DNA of 64,000 bases from Luzula sylvatica (taxonomy: Eukaryota > Streptophyta > Magnoliopsida > Poales > Juncaceae): NCBI GenBank assembly GCA_946800325.1, contig OX326961.1:52778793-52842792 (forward strand). Direction: 5' to 3'. The notes under the pieces were generated by a model. It saw nothing but the letters and a program-made list of their open reading frames with translations, was not told where the DNA came from and did not search any database. Below are positions 44,771-56,792 of this stretch, piece by piece (the stretch's first letter is position 1; every line of letters starts with the position of its first letter). The position numbers and the translations under genes are program-made.

Positions 44771-45785
44771 TCGCACTAGCCTAGATCGATTTACACTAAT
44801 CGTCATTGAGAGTTCCAACTCACTCGATTACAAGGTGTCGCCTAGATCGATTTACACGCTTTCTATCGATCTATAGCTTAGGCTCTTTACAATTTGTTGC
44901 ACTAGCCTATTACAAATTTTCACTAATCGAGCTACAACGTGATCGGTCACGTGAGTGGGATACGATTAGTGTGTTGTTATCGAAAGTAGATCAATGATCT
45001 AAAGAGGGTTTCTCAAGCTATCAATGGATATAGATAATCACAGCTTTAGGGTTTCTCTCTTTTGTATTTTGATGTGTGAAAAATGAAGAGTTGAGAGAGA
45101 GAAGCCCTAGAAGGATTCTATTTATACTCTCTATAGAAATCCTTCAGAAAATTGCCAGTGCGTTCGAACGCACAATGTTCATTCTGAACGCACATGCAGT
45201 TTGTACTAGCCGTTTCAAAATAACGTGCAAGTATATTTGTGGGTCCGTTCGAATGGACAAAGTCCGTTCATAACGGACTCAATTATACATAGCATTTTGT
45301 GTTCACAGAAAGGATTGTCCGTTCAACGCACTTGATTGGTGGGTGAACGGATTCTAAATGTCCGTTCGAACGGACATGTTTGTTCGTTCGAACGCACACA
45401 ATCCTGTGACATTTTGGTTCTTATCAAGAGATGATATTTTGATATGTGGCAAGTTCGTTCCGAACGGACTTTGAGTTCGTTCAGAACACACTTCATGTTT
45501 GATTGAACTCTTTGTTATTTTGAACATGATTTTACTTGAGATCTACTAGGTTTCTACCTATGGTTTATTTGTGGCGAATCCCACTCACGGAAGGCTTCGA
45601 CATCTTGATTCTTGATATGCTTCAATGGCCTTCCTTCTAGTCTTCTCTTGTTGTGCTTCTTGTGACTTCGAAGCTCTTTATCATCTTCTAACCGTACCTG
45701 TGTCATCCTACACATTTTCTCGATGTAAACGTTAGTAATGACAGTGTTTTGAAATAATCAAACCATTTGGAAATTTGAACCAACA
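44547..45785 (-). mobile_element. 5' terminal repeat of element D: LTR with deleted U5 fused to gag
   Basis: This is the partner of 30871-32109, with equal length (1239 bp) and the same LTR-filler-gag junction. The outer end is AACCAACA at 45785. It holds the palindrome array (45160-45490) and a TATA box (TATAAATAG on minus near 45120). The gag-side limit of the repeat is defined only by where the other copy ends. Confidence 0.88.
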
Positions 45786-45877
45786 ACCGTAACTAACCTT
45801 GATAGTCAAAGAATAGTTGTTAGACTTAAAAGAAACATGTTGGACACGAAAAAGGTAGATTAAGGACTCGAGGCTTA

Positions 45878-47284
45878 TGTTGGTTCAAATTTCCTGATAG
45901 TTTGATTATTTCAAAACACTGTCATTACTAATGTATACATCCAGAAAAGTGCAGGATAACATAGGTACGATACGAAGATGAAGGAGGACTTGTGAAGGAG
46001 GATTTCATTGGATTACATCAAGAATCAGGACATGAAGTCTCAAGATAAACAAGAAAAGAAGAACACAAGGAAGGCCATTGGAATACATCAAGAATCAAGA
46101 TGTTGAAGCCTTCCGTGAGTGGGATACGCCACAAATAAACCATAGGTACAAACCTAGTAGAACTCAAGTAAAATCATGTTCAAAATAACAAAGAGTTCAG
46201 TCAAGCAGGAAGTGCGTTCTGAACGAACTCAAAGTCCGTTCAGAACGGACTTGCCACATATCAAAACTTTAAACCTTGATTAGAACCAAACGTGTCACAG
46301 GGATGTGTGCGTTCGAACGAACAATCATGTCCGTTCGAACGGACAATTAGAATCCGTTCACCCACCTTCTGAGTGCGTTGAACGGACAATCCTTCCTGTG
46401 AACGGAAAAATGTAACCGGGATGTGTGCGTTCGAACGAACACACATGTGCGTTCGAACGGACAACCTGGAATCCGTTCACCCACTTTTCAGTGCGTTGAA
46501 CGGACTCTTGTTCCTGTGAACGCAAAATGCTATGTATAATTGAGTCCGTTACGAACGGACATTGTCCGTTCGAACGGACCCAAGATGTACTTGCACGTTA
46601 TTTTGAAACGGCTAGTGCAAACTACAAGTGCGTTCTGAACGGACTTTATGCGTTCGAACGCACTACAAGTTTTCTGAAGGATTTCTATAGAGAGTATAAA
46701 TAGAATCCTTCATGGGTCTCTCTCTCTCACTTCTTCACTTTCAAACATTCAAACCTAAAAAGAGAGAAACCCTAAGCTGTGATTATCTATATCCATTGAT
46801 AGCTTGAGAAACCCTCTTTAGATCGTTGATCTACTTTCGATATTCTCCACTAATCGTATCCCACTCACGTGACCGATCACGTTGTAGCTCGATTAGTGAA
46901 AAAGTGTAATAGGCTAGTGCAACAAAGTGTAAAGAGCCTTAGCTATAGATCGATAGAAGCGTGTAATCGATCTAGGCAAATCCTTGTAATCGAGTTGAGT
47001 TGGAATTCAATCGAAAGCCAAAAAGAGGCACAAGGCATTCCCGGAGACGTAGGTACTCGCAAATAATTGAGTCGGTCAATTAAGCGAGTAAAGGGTGAGT
47101 TAAAGCTACAAAGCAACCACCTACCGAACTTCGTAAACAAACATCTTGTGTTAAAGTGTTTGTACGGTATCATCTCTATCATCTAAATTATTATTTATTC
47201 CGCACCGTAAATTAGGTTTAAATCTAAACTAAGTGTAAGCTAGATTGCCAAATTTACCCCCCTCTAGGTTAGAATTAACCAACA
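45878..47284 (+). mobile_element. Solo LTR (G) of the H family
   Basis: The 1407 bp from TGTTGGTTCAAATTTCCTG to AGAATTAACCAACA are flanked by perfect duplications GCTTA (45873-45877 and 47285-47289). It is the same family as the H LTRs, in opposite orientation, with paired palindromes (46210-46665) and a TATA box near 46694. No internal element sequence is attached. Confidence 0.94.
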
Positions 47285-49877
47285 GCTTAGGCTTTAGAGA
47301 AAGCCGGGTTCGATAAACTTTAAGAAGGAATCGAACGATATTACATGCCTTGTGGTGGCATGTATAGACGCAAATTTCTCAAAATTGTTTTGAGAATTAG
47401 GGTGCATACGAAAGTAAAACACAAAGCTCATGAAATAGTTTGAAGAGCTAGAGCACGTTGAATGGTTCAGTGCGGCTCAACGAGAAGGTTAATTTTAAGG
47501 CGCCTTAAGGGTCTTCGATTAGCACTCACGTGTTGGCAGTACGAGATTTGATCTTCGTGACCAAATAACATATGCATTCGATAGATAAGTCGATCCCGAA
47601 ATTGCATAAGATGTGATTTAAATTAGAGATGCTCGTAGCATCCGAGGAATCCAATACATTGAGATGCGTGGATGTCCTTGTAATTCAAGGGCGGGATCGA
47701 AAGAAATAAATGTCTAAAGGTATTTTGGGAAAAAGTTTTCCAAACAGAAAGTTCGGACAAAGAGTTGTCCAAACTAATGACTCGAAGAACGGTGAAATCC
47801 GAGGAGGATTAAACCTAGAAGTTGATTACTTCTTTTGGCGTTGCCGTCTTGGCCATATAAACGAGATACGTGTATCTAGATTCCATATGATGGATTGCTA
47901 GAATCATTCGAATTAGATTCGATTGATTAATGCGATACTTATTTATTAGGCAAGACGACAAAGGGCGTCAACTCCAAAGGTTGGAGAAAGATCCAACGAA
48001 TTATTGGAAATTACATTAAGATGTAAATGTTTCGATAAGTTCCGAGGCAAGAGGAGGCTGTCGATATTTTGTTACCTTTACGGACGATTAAAGTAGATAC
48101 GCTGATATCTATTCAATGCGTGCTGAAACAGAGACTTTTGAAATGTTCAAAAAGTTTCAAAAACGAAATACAAAATCGACTTGGCAAGAAAATCAAAGCT
48201 CTTCGATGGGATCGAGGAGACAAGTATTTGAGCTATGCACTTCGAGGAGGTGATATTTGAGTTATAAGTATTGATTATCATTTATGATTGTGGAATCGTT
48301 TCACGATTTTCTTTATTTCGGAACATTGTTCGAAAAGAGGAAATGAACGCATGTTAGACATGGTTCGATAAATGATAAGTCAAACGGATTTCTCAAAAAT
48401 GTTTTGGGGATACGCCCTTGAGACAGCGGCACTAATGAATGGTTGCATATATGATATGGACCATAAACCTTCTAATCGGTACAAAAGACGCCATATGAGA
48501 TATGAATCAGAATGGTTCCGAATTTTTCATTTGTAAAGATTTAGGATGTGAGTACATTTCGAAATTTGTTTCGGTTAAACTCAATCCCAAATCTGAAAAT
48601 TGTTCGTTTATGATATATCCTTAAAGAAACTAAAGGGTATTAGTTCTAACGTCCCGCGAAAATGAGATTTTCATGGCTCGAAGAGATGCTTTCTTGGAGG
48701 AGGACATAATGCGCACAAGTTTGGAACTTGATGCCATTTATCTCTACGCGGACTAATGGGAGTAGAATAAATCTTGAAAGAGTTCGAGATATGAAAATGA
48801 ACATTGTGCCGATGAAAATTGACACGACTTCATCAAGAGTTGATGAATACGAGTCGAACACACAAATGAATTTTTCGTAGATCGAGTAGGCTATATCATA
48901 AGCAGATAAATACGGATTTATCGTTGCTAATGAAAATAACGATTCCATATGGCAAGATGCCATGAAATCTGAGATTCGATCCGTGTAAATTATCAAGTTT
49001 AGAACTTGATTTCATTACTTTCAGGGTTAGACCCGTGAAATGTCAATGGGTTTTCAAGATGCGAGCTGACATGGATAGGAATATGCATATAACAAAGTAA
49101 GGCTAGTAGCGAAAAGTTTCAAGTATTTCATAGTCGGACTATGAAGAAACGTTTTAGCATATTGCCATGCTTTCACATTCTCGAAATTCTGCTTGTCATG
49201 GTTGCGTATTATGAATACGTGATATGGCAAAATGGATGTAAAAACTGAATTTCTTGACAGAAATATTATAAAAGGATGTGTACTTGACACAAACTTACGG
49301 TTTTGTCGATTCATAAGAATCGAGAATATGATATGCACGCTTTAACGATCCATATAATGGATTAGAGAAAGCTTCTCGGAATTGGAATATTCGTTTTGGC
49401 GAAGTTATAAACTGTTATAACATTATCGGAATGAATGAAAACTTTGTGTACACATGAAGGTTAGTGGGAGCCGCGTTATATTTCTTGTAACGACAAATGA
49501 TATAGGCGAGACCGCTTATAAATTAAGCGTGAAGATCTATAGGATAGATCTAAGAAGTTCCTTGTTCTATATTATAGCACGTATATCGACATATTGTTGA
49601 AAATGGTTTTCAACATATAACTCTTTGGACGACTTAAATCGAAATGTCGAATGGCAGAAACTTTCTACGGCTCGATGTGAGACATCAAGCAGGGCAAAAA
49701 GTAATAACATGATGCTTTACATTTGATGTGAGGATCTGTTATATCTGCCATGACATGTATGTGGCTATACGTCGTACACATAAAGCGTCTAATTCACCGT
49801 CAATAAAATCCAAGAAAATCACACGAGTTTGAATGTAATGTGATTACATGAGACTAACTCTTGTGAATGTATAATGG

Positions 49878-49879
<2 letters not shown>

Positions 49880-49925
<46 letters not shown>
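49880..49925. repeat. (TA)n microsatellite
   Basis: About 22 uninterrupted TA units lie inside the degraded element E. Confidence 0.95.
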
Positions 49926-49928
<3 letters not shown>

Positions 49929-51689
49929 CATATATAATGGTTATGTATATTTAAACCCATCATGATTTGTATTGATAGCGGTGAAGTTTATCCTTGAATA
50001 CATTATGAGAAAATTCAGGATTTTATTTTATCTATAATAGTGTGCAGGACGTGTTGGTTATAAAGAGTTATAACAACGACAGTTTCCAAATATTTAGCAC
50101 GTCCAAATATGTAGCACGACTTTCGATCACAAAGTGTGTACATGTTTTGCTTAAACGAAAACACGGTTATGTGGAAAGGTTCCACAGGACCAATAATTTA
50201 TGATTCTATTTACGGAGGCGAGTATATTGCGATTATTAATCGCAAAAGGAAGCGGTGTGGATCAAGGATACATGACCAAACTCGAGTAGTCACGAGTTAT
50301 CGGATTTATGGTTGTGTATTGCGTGCAACGCAATAGTACAAGCCAAAAATGCCGAGGTCACAACCACTTCTAGCCAATACTCAGAAAAATTTCATTTGAT
50401 CCATGAAATTTTGTGAAAAGATGTGATCGTAGGTATTGGAAATGTTCCAAACCAGATGAAGATTAACACTAGCAGCAACGTGCGGCCGCGTTTACAAAAC
50501 CGCTCTCTCTAGTCGCGCGTGACTGTCATGCGATGACTATGGGTATGGAGATACCTAGAATAGGAAGAAGAGAGTAGAGTGTAGTTATCTAATACGATAG
50601 TCCTCGCAGGTTGTGGGTATTGAGATACCCATAGGTAAACGTTGTATCACCCAAATACTTAATCCATATGAATGCATCCCTTTTAAAAATTTTGTTTACA
50701 AAAATTAATATGCATTCATCTTATATGAAAACTGCGTGCGGGTTGTGTAATATGATTACATGAACCCTGATTTGAACTTGTGTGGACGTCGGCATAATAC
50801 GTGATAATGTGAAGCGAAACTGTCACACCTAAAGTTTCATTTCTAAACATCCCTAGTCACGATTCAGTTTGCTTAAGAGAGAAGCACATATATTACCAAA
50901 TAATAGACTGAACGTGTATACTAGTACGTTAGCCGAGGAGGTGATTATGTTTTGCTAATCATAGGACAAGGTGCTTGTCGAATCGGGAACGTAGATATAT
51001 GCTAGGTGACATATATTGGATATGACCAAAGCCGCGAGACCATGACATGGTTTAGTCATTATAGATGGACCCGCGACGGGTAGGGTATTAGGTTCTTCAT
51101 ACTTTAGGAGACCATTAAATGCGTTACGTGCGTAACACAATACTTTGATATGACCTTACGCTCACCGTAACAGGGGGCCAAAACGGTCATCATTGGGTAT
51201 TGTCTGAAACACGGAATTCAATATGAGTCTCCAAGATAGGAATTGTTTATTCCCAAAGGAAGAGATATCTCTTAGGCCCCTCGATGAATTGATTAACAAA
51301 AACTATGGCCATAGTCAATGATATTAAAGGTTAATATCGATTGTAATTTGTTAAGTCAGTTCGGAATCGAGAAATAAGTACAGTTAATCAAGATATAAGG
51401 ATGACTACCACAATGCCATTTGATTAACAGATATCGCAAACAAGAGAACTAGTTACCGCTATTCGAGATAGGCACAATGATCACAATCATTTTTCGTTTT
51501 AACATGGGTAGCCATGATTGAGTGACTAGATCCCGCTCATGGGTTTGTAGGGCTTTGGAAACAGCCTACTGCCATCGTTAAACGAACCTACACGGTCACA
51601 CAACGAGTCGTACTAAGTCCGGCTTGATTACAAAATTGGCACATAGGATGTGCATGGCTTAGTATTTTGATACGCGAACTATATTCTCC

Positions 51690-52449
51690 GTCTTGACACG
51701 CCCCCGGTTGTCTTTCGTGCTTCCCACGTCCATACTCTTCCACAGCCGACAGTTTTGCTCCTTCGGTTTGATCATAATCGGAGAACCACAAGTGTCGCTA
51801 CTCTACGTGTATCCACCTTGACTCGGAAGACGTCAGTCGCGGATGCAACTGCCTAGACGAAGCACCGGCAAACTTGCTTGATTAGATTGATTCTCTACAC
51901 CGAGAAAAACGCTTTTTCTCGGTTTTCTCTCTTCTCACTCTTTCGCTCTTAGAAAAAAGACTCTCAATATTCTGGATTAATCTTGTTAATTCAACAGGTT
52001 GGACTGAATGAAGCACACATAGAGAGAAATATCCTATTTATATCACATAGGATTAGGATGGGCTAAAAGACATGTATATCCAATATACACCATTTCACAT
52101 AAAAAACTGCATGAACCTGTTCAGTATTCTGTTCATACGGAATTGGTAAATTCTTCTGACAGAAAATCAACCTACACGAAAGTTGTAGATAATCTTATTA
52201 TACACCATTTTACTAATTGTATGTCATGCTGTTGCATCCTTTCGGTATTTCATCGAAACGACACTGATACTTCGTTCATATGAAATATATTTCTACATGA
52301 AGGTTATAGATAATCTTATTATCTATCTATCACAATTTGAACCATTCAAATTAGATTTTCCTACTGAAAGTTATGACCACAAATGTACGCTCACATTCTT
52401 TCATCCTTGTGTACACTTTTACGGTTGATCCGAAACTGTATTTCTTTCA
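51690..52449 (-). mobile_element. LTR fragment (I) of the E family, minus orientation
   Basis: The right end TTTCTTTCA (52449) is the complement of the E LTR start TGAAAGAAATACAG. Homology to the E LTR (GGTTGATCCGAAACTG, CCGAGAAAAA, GACGAAGCACCGGCAAACTTGCTTG) runs leftwards to about 51690. The LTR 3' end is missing, and the left limit is approximate. Confidence 0.72.
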
Positions 52450-53419
52450 AGAGGAACCTTGTGTATACAAGAAGGTCAGTGGGAGCTACGTACTTTTCTT
52501 GGTTCTTTATGTTGATGATATATTACTAATTGGAAACTTTATTTCCTTAATGGAGCAAACCAAAACTTCATTGAAAGATGTTTTCTCAATGAAAGACTTG
52601 GGCGAGACCCAATATATTTTGGGGATTAAAATATGCAGAGATAGGTCTCGTAGACTCATTGGCTTAAGTCAACGTACATGCATTGATAAAGTGTTGAAAA
52701 GATTCAACATGCAGAATTCCAAGAAAATAAATGTGCCAATGGCTAGAGGTGTAACACTTAGCAAGTCTCAATGTGCTACGACACGTAAAGACATTGAAAT
52801 CATGAAGGATGTACCATATGCTTCTGCAATTGGTTCCATCATATATGCTATGGTGTGTACACGACCTGATGTCGCATATGCTCTGAGTGTGACAAGTCGT
52901 TACCAAGCCCATGCAGGTCCAGCTCATTGGACAGCAGTCAAGAATATCCTCGAGTACCATAACAGGACTAAGGATAAGTTTCTTGTGTATGGAAGGAAAA
53001 GGGAGCTCGTCGTAGAAGGCTACGCCGATGCTAGTTTTGCAACTGATTATGATGATAAGCAGTCATAGTCTGGATATGTCTTCATTCTGAATGGAGGTGT
53101 TGTTAGTTGAAAAAGTTTCAAACAATCAACAACAGCTGACTCAACCACTGAGTCTGAAGTGATGGCTGCTGCTGAAGCCAGCAAAGAAAGTGTTTGGATC
53201 AAGAAGTTCATTGAGGAACTTGGTGTTGTACCTTCTATTGAAGGTCCATTGAAATTATTTTGTGATAATAGTGGAGCTATTGCACAAATAAAGGAGCCAA
53301 AAGCACACCACAAGATCAAACGCATGGATAGAAAGTATTTTGTCATTCGAGACTTCATAGATGAAGGGAGAATAAAACTTTTAAAGGCGGACACGGACAG
53401 CAACACAGCAGATCGCTAA
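52450..53419 (+). pseudogene. Copia RT and RNase H fragment (element J)
   Basis: It begins immediately after LTR fragment I with EEPCVYKKVSGSYVLFLVLYVDDILLIGN (RT catalytic YVDD) and continues through GLSQRTCIDKVLKRFNM and MVCTRPDVAYALSVTSRYQ to RNase H (GYADASFATDYDDKQS). A stop follows at 53066, and another a few codons later. RNase H is still readable after them (TADSTTESEVMAAAEASKESVWIKKF) to 53419. The upstream gag, protease and integrase are absent. Confidence 0.88.
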
Positions 53420-53572
53420 CAAAGCCTTTATCTCACGCAAAAGGCGAAGTCCATTTTGATTCCATGGGTCTGATGGAACATAGAGAATGGATAGAGTAGA
53501 ATAAGCTAAAAGGCAACCTTGATTTCAAAGAAAAGAAAATACATAAGAATGTATAAGATATAACTTTAAGAA

Positions 53573-53584
53573 CAAGTGGGAGAT
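53573..53584 (+). other. Polypurine tract of element J
   Basis: CAAGTGGGAGAT lies directly before TGTTATATTTGTG. The same CAAGTGGGAGA signature is common before copia 3' LTRs. Confidence 0.75.
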
Positions 53585-54497
53585 TGTTATATTTGTGTTC
53601 TAAAATTTATCATATGTGGATAATTTGTATATGTTATTTTTATGAATTGGATGTTATTTACATTTTGTTCCATGAGCTTTTATATTTTTCATTTAGAAGT
53701 GTTCAAGAAGATGCACTTGGTCTTGAACCGCAGAACTTTAAGTGATAATAAATATTGAACTTAAAATGTTCACATGTCTTGGATATAATCAGGAACACTA
53801 ATATACATAATAAGAATGTCGTGTTGATTAAAAGTACGTTGCAGTTCTGCAAACGTTGATAAGAGATTATCATTTAATAACACGAATATATGAAAAGGTT
53901 CATATATTGAACTGACCTAATAGATGAAACATTATATGAATTGTGTTAGTGTCATTAATGTTTTTCATCGTGTCTCTGGTTCTAAGATTGAGAGATGTAT
54001 CTCTTTCACATGAGGAATGCATAACGTAATTATTATTAAAAGCTGCTTATTAATAAGTGGTGAAAAAAGTAATAGTTCTTTATACGTAACTTATGCTGGA
54101 AAGAGAGTACATGTCAATAACATCATTTCAACTAATTCATTATGAAAAATGATATTATGGGCCCCTTGATAAAGTAGAATTATCAATGGATCCAATATAA
54201 CTGAAGTGCAGTTATATATTTATAATTTACTTAATAGAGATCAAGAAATGATTATAATACAAAGATGACACATCACTACTTTGTATATTAATCACAATAT
54301 CATAAAGGCAAGGAATGGACATAATTAATATCACAAGGATTACGTTTCATAAAAGAGTTACTAAACATCTAAGTTATTTGGGTAACCGTAATGTATAGCT
54401 AGAATATCGCTTACGGTTTGTGGAATAAAGTGTTTTATTCCATTGTCAACATAACATAGATCCTCGATATAGGTCACACCAACTGAACGGGAAACAA

Positions 54498-54595
<98 letters not shown>

Positions 54596-55455
54596 TACGT
54601 ATAAAGATTTCATGTTGTATGAAATACAGATACAAATAGAAATATGTAAAATATTATGTCATATGAGATGACTACCTCGCATGAAAATAAATTAAATGAA
54701 ATGTGCATATTATGAGAATAATATATGTAACACATATCATAATTTGTTTCAAGGCCAAACCCAAAACAAATTGAGAAGAGAACTTGAGAAGTCCAAATAA
54801 ACATGGATCATGGCCATAAATTCGAGACAGATTTTGAGGCATGTTTCAACAGATATTTGAAATAGAAAAACTTTACCATTCTGTATAAATGACCTATGTA
54901 AATTGTAGCCATTTGAATGTAGTTTTTAGTGGCGAAGGTTTTAAGTCATTTGGAATTTTCTAGAAGAAATTATGACAATGAATAATGGTCAGAAGTTAAT
55001 GTGCTGCTTCGAATTTTGTTCATGCCTTAAATGTCATACGAATTTGAAAGGGTCTTGACCTAATGTTTAGGGACTATAAATATGAGACCTGTCTTTGCAT
55101 TTGATAAGAGAAAATATACATGAGTATATGAATGTAATAAGAGTTTTCTCTCTATAGCCAGCCTCTCTCTCTTTCTCTTGAAGTGTTTGTTGAAACGTTG
55201 ATTAATCAATCGATCAGAAACGGGCGACGGGGCTAGGTGCGGACAAGAGGACGCTAGCACGGACTCGACGCCGTTCTTGTTTCGGATTCAAGGGTGAACC
55301 CAAGAAGACCAGACCTACGTTAAAGATCTTTGGTATTGTATTCCAAAATCCTTCTTGTAGGATAAATAAAATAAATTAGAGTAGAAAGTTAGCTTAGGTA
55401 AGACGACTCCCGACTTTGTGGGAATAAATTTTTAATATTTACTCTGACGAACGTC
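53585..55455 (+). mobile_element. 3' LTR of copia element J
   Basis: It starts TGTTATATTTGTGTTC after the PPT. A TATA box (CTATAAATATGAGA near 55074) and a CT-rich start region follow. No clear CA end is seen before LTR fragment K begins. The LTR may resume after K and end ...TTTCACAACA near 56391, which would make K an insertion in it. The right boundary is uncertain. Confidence 0.6.
54505..54593. repeat. Long (AT)n microsatellite
   Basis: About 44 uninterrupted AT units lie inside the J LTR. Confidence 0.95.
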
Positions 55456-56369
55456 ATGAAATCCTTCACTCTTAGAGAGTACGATGCAAATAGAAGATCG
55501 AGGTTCATACCGCGTGAAATTGATCATGTAGGAAGGGTTGAACGCTTCTTATTTTCCTTCCTTTGTGCTTTCTCCACGTCTTTACGTGCATCCCATAGCA
55601 CACACTTTCACGTCTCCGAGCACTCCTTCGTTGTCGTATACAACCGCAAACGTTGGCTTCGGTTGTTCCTCCAAGTCCCACTCGATTGATCATCCGGTTC
55701 GACCACAATCGAAGAGTCACAAGACGTGAACTCTTCTACCCGTATCCACCATGAGTTATCGTTTGCCGGTCACAATATGTGACTGCCTGGACGACACGCG
55801 TGTGAACGTGCTTGATTCGATTGAATTCTCTTATGGAGAAAAAAATTAGTTTTTCTCACTTTCTCTCTATCTCTCCCTTGTGTTCACACTCATTCAACCA
55901 TTGACAAGAGTGTCTCTAATTTCTGGAATGATTAGACTCCTTGGACTGATTAACACGCATCAGAAGAGAGAAACATTCTATTGATACTTAATATGATAAG
56001 GACAAATCAAAAGTTACATATCATATATGCAAATATGAAAACTCTTGCATAACAATTATATACATAACAGTTCCATAATAGATTCCGTTATAACGCAACT
56101 ACGGTCCGTTATAACGGATCCGTATGTATATATACTTCCATCGTAACACAATCTATATGGTCTCTACAACGGACTAGCTTCTCGAAATTTGGTTCAATAA
56201 CCACGTACATGTCCGTTACAACGCAACCTAAGGTCCGTTGTAACGGAAGTGTTCTTGGAACTAAAATCACCCTAATCTCATTATGCATATTTTGGTGCTC
56301 TTTAACATGTATTTATATGTGTTCTTTCATGTACAGTTTTATCGTTGATCCAAAACTGTATTACCTTCA
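55455..56369 (-). mobile_element. LTR fragment (K), minus orientation, with CCGTTATAACGG motifs
   Basis: The right end TATTACCTTCA, preceded by CAGTTTTATCGTTGATCCAA, corresponds to the start of an E-type LTR. The interior shares GAGTACGATGCAAATAGAAG with fragment F. It carries palindromes of the CCGTTATAACGG and CCGTTACAACGC type (56070-56245). The left end is truncated and approximate. Confidence 0.62.
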
Positions 56370-56391
56370 TTATGATCATACTTTCACAACA

Positions 56392-56470
56392 ACCAGATGC
56401 CGAGCTTAAGCAGTTAATTGCTTTATTGGTATTTCATTTGTGGAAGGAACGGTGTAGGTGGATATTTGAA
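56392..56470 (+). pseudogene. Possible non-LTR retrotransposon ORF2 C-terminal scrap
   Basis: One frame reads DAELKQLIALLVFHLWKERCRWIFED, which resembles the HxxWKxRxxxxFE pattern near the end of plant LINE ORF2 proteins. It is only about 26 codons and no flanking domain supports it. Confidence 0.25.
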
Positions 56471-56762
56471 GATTAAAGCTTGTCGGAATGGAGGGTTATT
56501 AATTTGATTCTTTCAGATAGTAAAACTCTTGAGTATGCATACAAAAAATCTGTACCGAGGCGAATACATGATGAAGACGAGGAAGAAATTGAGATTGAGT
56601 GAATGAAATCTGGAGAGAAGAAGAATATAAATGAGGTAATAAATCGATTCAGGGAGGAATAGAGCAGTTTTAAAGAAGACAAAACATGATAAAGTGCTGA
56701 AAAGAGAAGAAGAATTGGTTTTCTAGAGTTTTAAAGATACCTAGATTGAAAATTCTACATAA

Positions 56763-56792
56763 CTAGCTTTAGGCCCGCGCGATTGCGCGGGG
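56763..56792 (-). mobile_element. Probable Helitron 3' terminus
   Basis: On the minus strand a CCCGCGC-AATC-GCGCGGG hairpin is followed after about 7 nt by CTAG and then T. This fits Helitron 3' ends (a hairpin 10-12 nt before CTRR, inserted between A and T). The 5' TC end would lie to the right, perhaps beyond 58 kb, and I could not locate it. Confidence 0.45.

Larger units (their letters stand above)
30871..45785 (-). mobile_element. Element D: Sirevirus-like element with intact pol and chimeric terminal repeats, split by element C
   Basis: In the sense of transcription (minus) the order is terminal repeat (45785-44547), gag remainder (to 43785), element C insertion (43682-35676), pol (35642-32514), four PPTs, and a second terminal repeat (32109-30871). 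Each terminal repeat is a truncated LTR fused to a gag fragment and is exactly 1239 bp. The PBS and gag start are deleted, so the element cannot replicate normally in cis. No direct repeat flanks the whole (AAAAG at 30866-30870, ACCGT at 45786-45790). Confidence 0.85.
45786..51690 (+). pseudogene. Internal relic of copia element E (degraded gag-pol and tail)
   Basis: Scattered readable pieces on the plus strand follow copia order. They include the integrase finger (WRCRLGHINEIRVSR, about 47838), integrase core remnants (RYFVTFTDD near 48065, SQTDFSKMFWGYALETAA near 48378), a pre-RT stretch (QDAMKSEIRSV near 48955, KWVFKMRADMDRNMH near 49045) and RT fragments to about 49560. The later part (50500-51620) matches the non-coding tail of elements B and C, including the phrase around GGCCCCTCGAT and GAACCTACACGGTCACAC. 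Frames are broken throughout, so this is an old copy. A solo LTR interrupts it at 45878-47284. Confidence 0.72.

Noticed and set aside
30871..45785. Element D as a simple insertion with a new LTR and target duplication
   Set aside because: Flanking pentamers AAAAG and ACCGT do not match, so direct insertion with the chimeric repeat is not supported.
54505..54593. (AT)n tract as a promoter or origin
   Set aside because: It is a plain microsatellite inside an LTR; nothing else supports a function.
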